DNA of 41,049 nt, from positions 1 to 41,049 of the forward strand of contig CAMAPL010000020.1 in NCBI GenBank assembly GCA_945860165.1. The letters are read 5' to 3'. The stretch comes from Rhizobium sp. Q54 (GTDB taxonomy: Bacteria; Pseudomonadota; Alphaproteobacteria; Micropepsales; Micropepsaceae). The notes below the pieces were generated by a model, which was not told the origin of the DNA, ran no database searches, and was given only the letters and a program-made list of their open reading frames with translations. Of the stretch, positions 20,628 through 28,684 are shown one piece after another (position 1 is the first letter of the stretch; each line of letters opens with the position of its first letter). The position numbers and the translations under genes were made by a program.

Positions 20628-20738
20628 GTGCCGCGCTGGTTGCTTATTCTGGTGGGCGTGGCCCTGCTTGCGATGATCGCAGGGTTCTTCACTTTTGGTG
20701 GGGGCAACATGGGCGTCGGCGGAAGCATGGGCCAATAG
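20628..20738 (+). CDS. 36-residue membrane mini-protein coupled to ABC exporter
   Basis: Small gene found by hand. AAAGGAG at 20615-20621 is a strong ribosome site six bases before a GTG at 20628. The product, about 36 residues, starts VPRWLLILVGVALLAM, with one transmembrane helix (residues 4-23) followed by a glycine- and methionine-rich tail ending GSMGQ. Its TAG stop is only three bases before the ATG of the ABC exporter, so translation of the two is probably coupled, and no other good Shine-Dalgarno is seen for the exporter (only GGAAG inside the mini-gene). It could be a regulatory subunit of the exporter or simply a leader whose translation opens the exporter start. I recognise no family. 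Confidence 0.7.
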   Translation: MPRWLLILVGVALLAMIAGFFTFGGGNMGVGGSMGQ

Positions 20739-20741
20739 CGC

Positions 20742-22607
20742 ATGGCGCATCCAGTGGAAGAGGGTAACGGCGCGCCGTCCTTCAAGCCGCTCTGGCGGCT
20801 TATGCCGTATCTGTGGCCCAAGGGCCGGCGCGACCTCAAGGCGCGGGTAATCTTCAGCATCTTTTTTCTGATCCTGGCGATCGGCACCACCACCATCTCG
20901 CAGCAATTCCTCGGCGCGGCGGTGGACGAATTCGGCACCACCCCGGCGCGGGCCAGTATCGCCGTGGTGGCGGCGCTGATTGCCGCCTATGCCATGTCGC
21001 GCATCATGATGCAGGCCTTCGCCCAGCTGCGTGACGGCGTCTTCGCCCAGGTCCAGTACCACGCCATGCGCGAAGTGGCTGTGGAAACCTTCTCCCATGT
21101 TCATACCCTGTCGCTGCGCTTCCACCTCGAGCGCAAGACCGGCGGCCTGTCGCGCGTCATCGAGCGCGGCACCAAGGGCATCGATACGCTTCTGTCCTTT
21201 GCCCTGTTCAGCATTTTCCCCACCATTTTCCTGGTGCTGATCTATAGCGGCATGCTGTTTTACATTTTCAATATCTGGGTGGCGCTGACGTCCATCCTGA
21301 TGGTGGTGGCCTATACCTGGTTCACCTTCGCCATCACCCGCTGGCGCATCGCCTTCCGCCGCGAGATGAACCAGTCCGACACCGACGCCAATACAAAGGC
21401 AGTGGACTCGCTGCTGAATTTCGAGACCGTCAAGTATTTCAACAATGAAAAACACGAGACGCGACGCTTTGACGTCTCGATGGAGAAATATGCCCGCGCC
21501 TCGATCCAGTCGCAGGTCTCACTGTCGATTCTCAACACCGGCCAGGCGGCGATTATGGCTATCGGGCAGGGCGTGGTGCTGGTGCTGGCCGCTATGATGG
21601 TGCAGTCGGGCGAGGTGCGGCTGGGCCAGTTTGTTGCCGCCAACCTGATCGTCATCCAGCTCTACCAGCCGCTGAACCTGCTGGGCACGGTCTATCGCGA
21701 GATCACTCAGGGGCTGGTGGACATGGAAGCTATGTTCCGCCTGCTGCACCAGCCGCGCGAAGTGCAGGACAAGCCAGGCGCCAAACCGCTGGTGGTGTCG
21801 GGCGGCGAAATCCGCTTCGACAATGTCGTGTTCGCCTACGATCCCGAACGCATTGTGCTCAAAGGCATCAGCTTTACCGTGCCGGCCGGCAAGACCGTGG
21901 CGATCGTGGGGCCGTCGGGCGCGGGAAAATCCACTATCAGCCGCATCCTTTATCGTTTTTACGACATCAAAAGCGGCAGCGTGACCATCGACGGGCAGGA
22001 CATCCGCGATGTCACGCAGGAATCCCTGCGTAGCACCATCGGCATCGTTCCCCAGGATACGGTGCTATTCAACGATACGGTCCGGTACAATATCGCCTAT
22101 GGCCGGATCGGCGCCAACGAGGCCGACATCAAGGAAGCCGCGCGGTTGGCGCAGATCGACAAGTTTATCACCCACCTGCCGCTGGGCTATGACGCCATGG
22201 TGGGCGAGCGCGGGTTGAAACTGTCCGGCGGCGAGAAGCAGCGCGTCGCCATCGCCCGCACCATCCTGAAGAACCCGCCCATCCTGCTGCTGGACGAGGC
22301 GACCAGCGCGCTGGACACCGGCACTGAGCGGGAAATCCAGGGGGCATTGAACGAAGTCTCGCGTAACCGCACCAGCCTGGTAATCGCCCATCGTCTTTCC
22401 ACCGTGATCGATGCCGATGAAATCCTTGTGCTGGACCATGGCAGCATCATCGAGCGCGGGCGTCATTCCGACCTGCTGGCGCAGAACGGCCACTACGCCT
22501 CGATGTGGAACAAGCAGCGCGAAGCCGCTGCGGCCCGTGAGAAGCTGAAAGAGGTCGAGAACGATCCCGACGTCGCGCCCGGGGTGACGAAAGTCACGCC
22601 TGCTTAA
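20742..22607 (+). CDS. atmA: Atm1/HMT1-type ABC exporter
   Basis: Half-size ABC exporter of 621 residues that works as a homodimer in the inner membrane. After a basic N-terminus come about six transmembrane helices (residues 30-310). The ATPase domain has Walker A GPSGAGKST, Q-loop VPQDTVLFN, signature LSGGEKQR, Walker B ILLLDEATSALD, and the switch histidine in IAHRLST. The membrane part has the blocks characteristic of Atm1/NaAtm1 relatives (RGTKGID, NFETVKYFNNE). Known members export glutathione-linked or glutathione-complexed metals and sulfur compounds, which would fit a cell with glutathione reductase. It follows the mini-protein gene by three bases. Confidence 0.93.
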   Translation: MAHPVEEGNGAPSFKPLWRLMPYLWPKGRRDLKARVIFSIFFLILAIGTTTISQQFLGAAVDEFGTTPARASIAVVAALIAAYAMSRIMMQAFAQLRDGVFAQVQYHAMREVAVETFSHVHTLSLRFHLERKTGGLSRVIERGTKGIDTLLSFALFSIFPTIFLVLIYSGMLFYIFNIWVALTSILMVVAYTWFTFAITRWRIAFRREMNQSDTDANTKAVDSLLNFETVKYFNNEKHETRRFDVSMEKYARASIQSQVSLSILNTGQAAIMAIGQGVVLVLAAMMVQSGEVRLGQFVAANLIVIQLYQPLNLLGTVYREITQGLVDMEAMFRLLHQPREVQDKPGAKPLVVSGGEIRFDNVVFAYDPERIVLKGISFTVPAGKTVAIVGPSGAGKSTISRILYRFYDIKSGSVTIDGQDIRDVTQESLRSTIGIVPQDTVLFNDTVRYNIAYGRIGANEADIKEAARLAQIDKFITHLPLGYDAMVGERGLKLSGGEKQRVAIARTILKNPPILLLDEATSALDTGTEREIQGALNEVSRNRTSLVIAHRLSTVIDADEILVLDHGSIIERGRHSDLLAQNGHYASMWNKQREAAAAREKLKEVENDPDVAPGVTKVTPA

Positions 22608-22611
22608 TATG

Positions 22612-22654
22612 ACGACATCGCCGTGGCGATGTCGTTGCGTGGCGAAGGCCACGC
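22612..22654. terminator. Two tandem hairpins between convergent genes
   Basis: ACGACATCGCC (22612-22622) pairs perfectly with GGCGATGTCGT (22625-22635), and GCGTGGC (22637-22643) with GCCACGC (22648-22654) over a GAAG loop. They fill the 48-bp gap between the ends of the ABC exporter and the DUF1272 gene. T-tracts are missing, so Rho-assisted or bidirectional termination or transcript-end protection is more likely than classic intrinsic termination. Confidence 0.6.
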
Positions 22655-22655
22655 T

Positions 22656-22895
22656 CTAGGCCGCGCAGTCCTTCTTGAGGACGCGCACGCTGGACGGCGG
22701 GTTTTTTGCCAGCTTGCTCTCGGGGCGGATCGGGCGCTGCGCGAAATTGCCGCCACAATTGGGGCAGGCGCCGCCCAGCTTTGTTTCGACGCAGGTCCCG
22801 CGGAAGGTGCATTCGAACTTGCAGATCATGGCTTCTGTCGAGTTCGACGTCAGGTTCTTGTCACCGCATTCGCAATTGGGCCGCAGATCTAGCAA
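22656..22895 (-). CDS. DUF1272 zinc-ribbon-like protein
   Basis: 79 residues with the DUF1272 pattern: LRPNCECGDK at the start (Cys8, Cys10), ICKFECTF (Cys25, Cys29), Cys35, and the CPNCGG knuckle (Cys44, Cys47), then RPIRP and a variable tail. The seven cysteines in pairs suggest zinc binding. Function is unknown in the family. It begins two bases after the stop of the double cold-shock gene, so the two are one transcription unit. Confidence 0.9.
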   Translation of the reverse strand: MLDLRPNCECGDKNLTSNSTEAMICKFECTFRGTCVETKLGGACPNCGGNFAQRPIRPESKLAKNPPSSVRVLKKDCAA

Positions 22896-22897
22896 CG

Positions 22898-23506
22898 TCA
22901 GACAATCTCGACCTTGTCGACTTCCACGCCCTTGTTGCCCTGGCGGGTGGAATAACGGATGCGCTGGTCGGGTTCGACCGCCTGCACACCGGAACGCCGC
23001 AGCGCGCTGGCATGAAGATAGATATCGCCGCTGCCGCTGTCGGGCATGACAAAGCCGAAGCCCTTTTGGTCGTTGAAGAACTTGACCTTGCCTTCGACCA
23101 TCGTGCCGGACGGGCCGCTGTCACGATGGCCGCCGCCGCCCTGACCACCGCCGCCACCGCCGAAACGATCGCCACCGCCGAATCGATCACCGCCGCCAAA
23201 GCGGTCGCCACCGCCGAAGCGATCGCCGCGCGGGGCGCGGGAAGGCGCTTCAGCCGTGGAGGCATCTACGCTGTGCACCGCCACCACCTGAAGGCCGCGC
23301 TGGGAGTCGGCTAGGTCGCAGACAATGGTCGTGCCCGGTGACACGTCGCTATGCCCGGTCGCCTGCAGCGCGCTGGCGTGACAGAAGGCGTCGCCGCCAT
23401 TGTCCAATGTGATGAAACCGTAGCCTTTTGTGGCGTTGAACCACTTGACCTTGCCCTTCGCGGAAGCCTGCGAAATGGGCTTGGACTCGTCATTGCCGTA
23501 TGCCAT
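22898..23506 (-). CDS. Double cold-shock-domain protein
   Basis: 202 residues with two nucleic-acid-binding cold-shock domains. The first spans about residues 16-80 (KGKVKWFNATKGYGFIT, DAFCHAS); the second about 137-200 (EGKVKFFNDQKGFGFVM, DIYLHAS). Both have the RNP1 aromatic residues; RNP2 of the first has Phe-Cys where Phe-Val is usual. The 55-residue linker contains four GDRFGG repeats (residues 94-117) and a glycine run, like the RGG-type tails of RNA chaperones. Double-CSD proteins are typical of alphaproteobacteria and act as RNA chaperones in cold or stationary phase. It heads a unit with DUF1272 and is divergent from the rhlE helicase. No strong Shine-Dalgarno is seen. Confidence 0.93.
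   Translation of the reverse strand: MAYGNDESKPISQASAKGKVKWFNATKGYGFITLDNGGDAFCHASALQATGHSDVSPGTTIVCDLADSQRGLQVVAVHSVDASTAEAPSRAPRGDRFGGGDRFGGGDRFGGGDRFGGGGGGQGGGGHRDSGPSGTMVEGKVKFFNDQKGFGFVMPDSGSGDIYLHASALRRSGVQAVEPDQRIRYSTRQGNKGVEVDKVEIV
23156..23227 (-). repeat. Four 18-bp in-frame repeats (GDRFGG) in cold-shock gene
   Basis: Four near-identical 18-base units encode GDRFGG four times in the interdomain linker. The units differ only at a few bases. Such an in-frame array can change copy number by slippage without breaking the gene. Confidence 0.9.
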
Positions 23507-23846
23507 GGAACCGATGCTACGCCCCTAGCCGGCTGACACCCCCAAAGTGCCTCCCGACCCGGCTGCGTGGGGGCGACTGCGACATGATGCCTATAGAAAG
23601 CCCCAGTCCGCAACGGGGCTAACATCACAAATGTTACGATATGCTGTGTTGCAGCAATCATGAGTTGACATTAAGGGTGAACATCCCGATACAACCGCCA
23701 TCCGTCGCGGCCGCACAAGGCGTCAACTGACGCTGCCACCGCCGGATCTCAACTTTTACCTCCGTTCCCTCCAGTGTGCGTGGAAGACGGCAACCAGCCG
23801 TAAATCCGTGCCTTTTGGTGCGTTCCCACGGTTTTTAAGGACTTTT
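23507..23846. other. 340-bp divergent regulatory region (csd / rhlE)
   Basis: No gene is seen here. The region holds the promoter of rhlE (separate entry), a hairpin AGCCCC...GGGGCT near 23601-23622, and the long leaders of both flanking genes. On the minus strand no clear -35/-10 pair is found for the cold-shock gene; TTGCTG with TAACAT at 15 bases is the best, and it is weak. The apparent long leader of rhlE fits genes regulated through RNA structure in the cold, but I cannot show this from the sequence. Confidence 0.6.
23665..23693 (+). promoter_or_regulatory. Promoter upstream of rhlE
   Basis: A perfect -35 TTGACA at 23665-23670 is followed after 17 bases by GATACA (23688-23693), or after 18 by ATACAA. 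Transcription would start near 23700, leaving a leader of about 147 bases before the helicase start at 23847. Confidence 0.6.
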
Positions 23847-25202
23847 GTGACTGACGTGACTTTTGAATCGCTTGGCGTTGCCGAGCCGATCCTGCGCGCT
23901 TTGGCAGCAGAAAATTATACCACCCCCACCCCGATCCAGACCCGCGCCATCCCGGCGCTGATGTCCGGCAAGGACTTGCTGGGCATCGCCCAGACCGGCA
24001 CCGGCAAGACGGCGGCCTTCGGCATCCCGCTGCTCCAGAAACTTTCCATCGGCCATATCCCGCCCCAGCCCAGGCAGGCCAAGGCGCTGATTCTGGCGCC
24101 TACCCGCGAACTGGCGGTGCAGATCGAAGAAGCCCTGCGCACCTATGGTCGCCACCTGAATCTCAAGATGACGGTGATCCTGGGCGGCGTGAACCAGAAC
24201 ACGCAGGTCAAGAACATGGCCAAGGGCGTCGATATTCTGGTGGCGACACCGGGGCGTCTGCTCGACCTGGTGCAGCAGAAGCACATCAATCTCAGCGCGG
24301 TGAACACCTTCATCGTCGACGAAGCCGACCGCATGCTGGACATGGGCTTCATCCGCGACGTGCGCAAGCTTGTGGCCATGCTGCCACGCGAGCGCCAGTC
24401 GATGCTGTTCTCGGCCACCATGCCAGACGATATCGTCAAGCTGACCCATGATATGCTGCGTCAGCCCGAACGTATCGAGGTCGCGCCGCAGGGCAAGACC
24501 GCCGACCGCGTCGAGCAGAAGATGTATTTCGTGCCGACGCAGCAGAAGCGCCAGCTCCTCAGCGAATTGCTGAAGGATGTGTCGCTGAACAAGGTTATCG
24601 TTTTCACCCGCACCAAGCATGGCGCCAACAAGGTTGCCGAACATCTGTCGCGCACTGGCGTGGTGGCGGAAGCCATTCACGGCAACAAGTCGCAGAATGC
24701 TCGCCAGCGGGCCCTCGACCTTTTCAAGACTGGCAAGGCGCGCGTACTGGTGGCGACCGACATCGCCGCCCGCGGCATCGATGTCGATTACATCACCCAT
24801 GTGATCAATTTCGAACTGCCCAACGAGCCGGAAAGCTATGTCCACCGCATCGGCCGCACTGCGCGCGCCGGCACCGAGGGCATTGCGATCAGCTTCTGCG
24901 ACGCGTCGGAACGCAGCTATCTGCGCGACATCGAACGCATCATCCGCATGAAGATTGAGCTTGTGGCGCATGATCTGCCAGAACTGACAGCCGAACAGCG
25001 CCAGCAACAGGAAGAACCGCGCCGTCCGCACGGTCACAACCGTGGTGGTCATGGCAAGCCAGGCGGCCACAAGGGCGGCGGGCACAAGCCCGGCGGCCGC
25101 GATGGCCTGCCGCATGGCGATCCGCACGCCCCTGCCAAGCGCAACGGTTCGCGCCCCCACTGGCAGCGCGGCAAGGACAAGAAACGGGAAAGCGCTGCTT
25201 GA
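23847..25202 (+). CDS. rhlE: DEAD-box RNA helicase, RhlE type
   Basis: ATP-dependent RNA helicase. The Q-motif is around YTTPTPIQTRAIP, motif I AQTGTGKT, Ia PTRELAVQ, II VDEADRML, III SATMP, V ATDIAARGID, and VI HRIGRTARAG, all intact. The C-terminal 70 residues form a disordered basic tail of Gly, His and Lys typical of RhlE. The start is taken at the GTG at 23847 because AAGGA (23837-23841) lies five bases upstream and the protein then opens with VTDVTFESLG, the usual RhlE start; the longer open frame begins 39 bases earlier. It ends TTGA, overlapping the DUF188 gene, and is divergent from the cold-shock gene, so a joint role in cold or ribosome stress is likely. Confidence 0.94.
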   Translation: MTDVTFESLGVAEPILRALAAENYTTPTPIQTRAIPALMSGKDLLGIAQTGTGKTAAFGIPLLQKLSIGHIPPQPRQAKALILAPTRELAVQIEEALRTYGRHLNLKMTVILGGVNQNTQVKNMAKGVDILVATPGRLLDLVQQKHINLSAVNTFIVDEADRMLDMGFIRDVRKLVAMLPRERQSMLFSATMPDDIVKLTHDMLRQPERIEVAPQGKTADRVEQKMYFVPTQQKRQLLSELLKDVSLNKVIVFTRTKHGANKVAEHLSRTGVVAEAIHGNKSQNARQRALDLFKTGKARVLVATDIAARGIDVDYITHVINFELPNEPESYVHRIGRTARAGTEGIAISFCDASERSYLRDIERIIRMKIELVAHDLPELTAEQRQQQEEPRRPHGHNRGGHGKPGGHKGGGHKPGGRDGLPHGDPHAPAKRNGSRPHWQRGKDKKRESAA

Positions 25203-25654
25203 TAAGCCTGTTTGTTGACGGCGACGCCTGCCCGGTAAAGGCGGAAGTCGAAAAGGTGGCGGCCCGACATGGCCTGGCGGTCACCATCGTCAGCAATGGG
25301 GGCTTGCGTCCGTCGGCCAATCCGCTCCTGCGCCATGTCATTGTGGCGGAAGGGGCGGATGTCGCCGACGACTGGATCGTCGATAACATTTCCACCGGCG
25401 ACATCTGCATCACCGCCGACATTCCGCTGGCGTCGCGCTGCCTGGACAAGGGCGCGCGCGTGCTGGGTCCAAACGGTAAGCCTTTCACGCCGGAAGGTAT
25501 CGGCATGGCGCTGGGGATGCGCGAACTCAGCCGCCACCTGCGCGAACTCACGGTAGGCGGCCAGACCCATCACAGTGGTTTCAGAAAACAGGATCGTTCG
25601 CGGTTCCTGGGAGAGCTGGAAAATTGTATTGTGGCATTGAAACGCACAGGCTGA
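25199..25654 (+). CDS. DUF188 (YaiI/YqxD) family protein
   Basis: 151-residue protein with the family signature VDGDACPVK near the start, VSNGGLRPS, DDWIVDNI, CITADIPLASRC and GPNGKPFT. The fold is PIN-like, so a nuclease role is suspected in the family but not shown. It begins at a TTG (25199) that overlaps the rhlE stop (TTGA); no closer ATG exists in frame before the conserved DGDACP block. SelO follows after four bases. Confidence 0.9.
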   Translation: MISLFVDGDACPVKAEVEKVAARHGLAVTIVSNGGLRPSANPLLRHVIVAEGADVADDWIVDNISTGDICITADIPLASRCLDKGARVLGPNGKPFTPEGIGMALGMRELSRHLRELTVGGQTHHSGFRKQDRSRFLGELENCIVALKRTG

Positions 25655-25658
25655 ATGC

Positions 25659-27083
25659 ATGTCTGATTTCGGTCTTCGCCTCGAAAATCATTACGCGCAG
25701 CTGCCGGATGATTTTTACACCAGTATGCCAGCCGAAAAGGTCGGCGCCGCGCCGCGCCTGATCCATGCCAATCCCAAGGCTGCGGCGCTGCTGGATCTCG
25801 ATCCGCACGTCTTCAATGACCCGCGCTTTGTGGAAGTGGTATCAGGACACCGGCCATTGGAGAGTTTTTCGCCGTTAGCGATGGTCTATTCCGGCCATCA
25901 GTTCGGCGTCTGGGCCGGGCAGTTGGGTGACGGCCGCGCCCTGCTGATCGGCCAGGCGCGCAACGCGGCGGGCGAATTGTGGGATATCCAGCTCAAGGGC
26001 GCCGGCAAGACGCCCTATTCACGCTTCGCCGATGGCCGCGCCGTGATGCGTTCCACCATCCGCGAATATCTCTGCAGCGAGGCGATGGCGGCGCTTGGCA
26101 TTCCCACCAGCCGGGCGCTGGCGATTGTGGCAACCGGCGAAACGGTGATGCGCGAAGCGCCGGAACCGGGTGCGGTGCTGACGCGGCTGGCGCAGAGCCA
26201 TATCCGTTTCGGACATTTCGAGCATTTCTTCCATCGCGGCCAGAAGGATCAGGTCCGCGTCCTGGCCGATCACGTCATCGCGGAATATTTCCCGGACATG
26301 ATCGGCGAACATGCCGCCTGGTACGGCGAAGTCGTCAGGCGCACCGCTGTGATGGTGGCCCAGTGGCAGGCGGTAGGTTTCGCCCATGGCGTGATGAATA
26401 CCGACAATATGTCCATCCTGGGCCTGACCATCGATTATGGCCCTTACGGTTTCCTGGATGCCTATGATCCGCAGTTCATCTGCAATCACACCGACACCCA
26501 GGGCCGCTACAGCTTCATCAATCAGCCGGTAATTGCGCACTGGAACCTGCGCGCGTTGGCCATGGCGCTGTCCGACCTGATCCCGACGGAAACGCTGATC
26601 GAGAAGCTGGCAACGTTTGAAGCGCATTTTGGCGGCACCTATCATACCCTGATGCGGGAAAAACTGGGCCTGACACGTGAAGTGGAAGGCGACAACAAGC
26701 TGATCGGCGGCTTATTGGCGCTGATGGCGCGGACCCGCGCCGATTACACATTGTCGTTCCGCAACCTTACCGGCGAGGACGCCGCCTGGCTGGCGCTGTT
26801 CGGCGAAGCCAATGCGGAAGCGCAAGGCTGGCTGTCGCGCTATCGGGTGCGCACGCAAAGCGAAAACCTGTCAGGACTGAACCGCATTAATCCGAAGTAT
26901 GTATTGCGCAACTGGGTGGCCGAAACGGCGATCCGGGATGTGGAAGACAAGAATGACGTTGCCACCCTGGGCCGCATCTTCAAGCTGATGCAGTCGCCGT
27001 TTGCAACGCATGACGGTGACGATGCCTTTGCTGCTCCGCCGCCGCCGAATATGTGCGATCTGGAAGTGAGTTGTTCTTCCTGA
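25659..27083 (+). CDS. selO: Protein adenylyltransferase SelO (YdiU)
   Basis: Pseudokinase-fold enzyme that transfers AMP from ATP to Ser, Thr or Tyr of target proteins; in E. coli it responds to oxidative stress and promotes S-glutathionylation. The 474 residues are the normal bacterial length. Visible family blocks are MVYSGHQFGVWAGQLGDGRA, the lysine in LKGAGKTPYSRFADGRAV, REYLCSEAM, and the inverted active-site region GVMNTDNMSILGLTIDYGPYGF. It ends EVSCSS, keeping the conserved C-terminal cysteine (selenocysteine in eukaryotic SelO). The gene follows DUF188 by four bases. Confidence 0.96.
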   Translation: MSDFGLRLENHYAQLPDDFYTSMPAEKVGAAPRLIHANPKAAALLDLDPHVFNDPRFVEVVSGHRPLESFSPLAMVYSGHQFGVWAGQLGDGRALLIGQARNAAGELWDIQLKGAGKTPYSRFADGRAVMRSTIREYLCSEAMAALGIPTSRALAIVATGETVMREAPEPGAVLTRLAQSHIRFGHFEHFFHRGQKDQVRVLADHVIAEYFPDMIGEHAAWYGEVVRRTAVMVAQWQAVGFAHGVMNTDNMSILGLTIDYGPYGFLDAYDPQFICNHTDTQGRYSFINQPVIAHWNLRALAMALSDLIPTETLIEKLATFEAHFGGTYHTLMREKLGLTREVEGDNKLIGGLLALMARTRADYTLSFRNLTGEDAAWLALFGEANAEAQGWLSRYRVRTQSENLSGLNRINPKYVLRNWVAETAIRDVEDKNDVATLGRIFKLMQSPFATHDGDDAFAAPPPPNMCDLEVSCSS

Positions 27084-27093
27084 TTTTGAATTT

Positions 27094-27171
27094 GTCATCG
27101 CCCGCTTTTATGCGGGCGATCCAGTTTTGATGAAAAAGAAACTGGATTGCTCGGACAAGCCGGGCCATGAC
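27094..27171. repeat. Nested palindromic element after selO
   Basis: The outer arms GTCATCGCCCG and CGGGCCATGAC are near-complementary. Inside are two perfect hairpins: ATCGCCCGC/GCGGGCGAT (27097-27120) and CCAGTTT/AAACTGG (27121-27145). The arrangement fills the gap between the convergent selO and aldehyde dehydrogenase genes and looks like a dispersed alphaproteobacterial intergenic repeat that may also end transcription in both directions. Confidence 0.65.
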
Positions 27172-27182
27172 GAAAAGGTGGG

Positions 27183-28664
27183 CTACCAGTTCGTCGAGAC
27201 GTACTTGATCTCGCAGAACTCGATCAGGCCGTGGTGCGAGCCTTCGCGGCCCAGGCCCGATTGCTTGACGCCGCCGAACGGCGCCGCGGGGTCTGACATG
27301 AGACCCCGATTGAGACCCAGCATGCCGGCTTCGAGCTTTTCGCAGATCTGAATGCCGCGCTTGAGGTCCTGCGTATAGACATACGCCGCCAGACCATACT
27401 CGGTGTCGTTGGCCTTGCGGATGGCCTCCGCTTCGTCGGCGAAGGATTGCAGCGAGACCACCGGCCCGAATATCTCTTCCTTCATCATGTCGGCATTGTC
27501 CGGCACGTCGGCCAGCACGGTCGGCGGATAGTAATAGCCGGGCCGGTTGATGCGCTGGCCGCCCAGAAGCAGCTTGGCGCCCTTGGCGATAGCGTCGTCC
27601 ACCAGTTCGGCGATCTTGGCGACCGACTTCTCATTCACCATCGGACCCAGGGTGGACTCTGGATCGGTGGCTTCGCCCAGCTTGATCGCCGACATGCGCG
27701 CCACCATGCCCTCGGTGAAGGGCTGGTAGATGTCCTTGTGGACATAGAAGCGGTTGGCGGCGGTGCAAGCCTCGCCGCTGTTGCGCATCTTGGCCAGCAT
27801 CGCCCCGTCCAGAGCATCGCTCAGGTTCGCGTCCTTGCAGACGATGAAGGGGGCATTACCGCCCAGCTCCATGGCGCAGGAAATCACCTGGTCGGCTGCT
27901 TCATGCAGTAGGGCGCGGCCCACCGGGGTCGAGCCGGTGAAGGAAATCTTGCGCACGCGCGGATCGTGTAGCACCGCCTTGGACAAGGCGCTAGCCTTGG
28001 CGGTGGTGACGACATTGACCACGCCCGCCGGCACGCCGCAGTCATGCATAATCTGGGCGACGGCAAAGGCGGTGAGCGGTGTTTCAGTGGCGGGCTTGAG
28101 CACCACGGTGCAGCCGGCCGCCAAGGCGGGCGCGATCTTGCGCGTGGCCATCGCCGCCGGATAATTCCAGGGCGTGATCAGCAGCGCGACGCCGATGGGC
28201 TGGTATTGCACCAGGATGCGGGCGCCACTGGCCGGCGCCAGGGCGATTTCGCCCAGCACATGACAAGTTTCTTCCGCGTACCAGCGATAGAATTCGGCAG
28301 CATACAGAACTTCGGCGCGCGCGTCGGGCAGCGCCTTGCCGTTTTCCCAACTGATCAGATAGGCCAGCCATTCGATATTCTCGACAATCTTCTCATAGCA
28401 TTTGCGCAGAATCTCGGCGCGCTGGCGCGGCGTGGTCGCGGCCCAACCGGCGGCGGCCTTGTCAGCGGCGTCGACCGCGGCAAGCGCATCAGCGGCGTCG
28501 CAGTCGGCGACATCGGTGATCTTCTTGCCGGTCGAAGGGTCGAAGACATCGACACGCTTCTTGCTGGCGGCTTCCACCCATTTTCCGCCGATCCACAGGT
28601 CGGTGGGAATCGGGAAGGGCGCGGGGCCGGTCTTGGGCGTGGGGACGGTGACGGTGTTGGTCAT
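27183..28664 (-). CDS. NAD(P)-dependent aldehyde dehydrogenase, succinate-semialdehyde type
   Basis: Oxidises an aldehyde to the acid; best resemblance is to succinate-semialdehyde dehydrogenases (GabD). The 493-residue protein has the nucleotide-binding ITPWNYPAAM, FTGSTPVGR, the general base in ELGGNAPFIV, and the catalytic cysteine in NSGEACTAANR. The C-terminus has EEIFGPVVS and FGGVKQSGLGREG. All key residues are present. It is the last gene of the operon Ldh2-type dehydrogenase, iron alcohol dehydrogenase, aldehyde dehydrogenase, so its aldehyde is probably made by the preceding alcohol dehydrogenase. The exact substrate is not fixed. Confidence 0.93.
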   Translation of the reverse strand: MTNTVTVPTPKTGPAPFPIPTDLWIGGKWVEAASKKRVDVFDPSTGKKITDVADCDAADALAAVDAADKAAAGWAATTPRQRAEILRKCYEKIVENIEWLAYLISWENGKALPDARAEVLYAAEFYRWYAEETCHVLGEIALAPASGARILVQYQPIGVALLITPWNYPAAMATRKIAPALAAGCTVVLKPATETPLTAFAVAQIMHDCGVPAGVVNVVTTAKASALSKAVLHDPRVRKISFTGSTPVGRALLHEAADQVISCAMELGGNAPFIVCKDANLSDALDGAMLAKMRNSGEACTAANRFYVHKDIYQPFTEGMVARMSAIKLGEATDPESTLGPMVNEKSVAKIAELVDDAIAKGAKLLLGGQRINRPGYYYPPTVLADVPDNADMMKEEIFGPVVSLQSFADEAEAIRKANDTEYGLAAYVYTQDLKRGIQICEKLEAGMLGLNRGLMSDPAAPFGGVKQSGLGREGSHHGLIEFCEIKYVSTNW

Positions 28665-28684
28665 GACACTCTCTGCTGGAGATT

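Noticed and set aside
23156-23227. Possible CRISPR-like repeat array
   Set aside because: The units are contiguous 18-base codon repeats without spacers and encode GDRFGG in frame.
25659-27083. Suspicion that SelO is truncated
   Set aside because: It has normal bacterial length and keeps the conserved C-terminal CSS ending.
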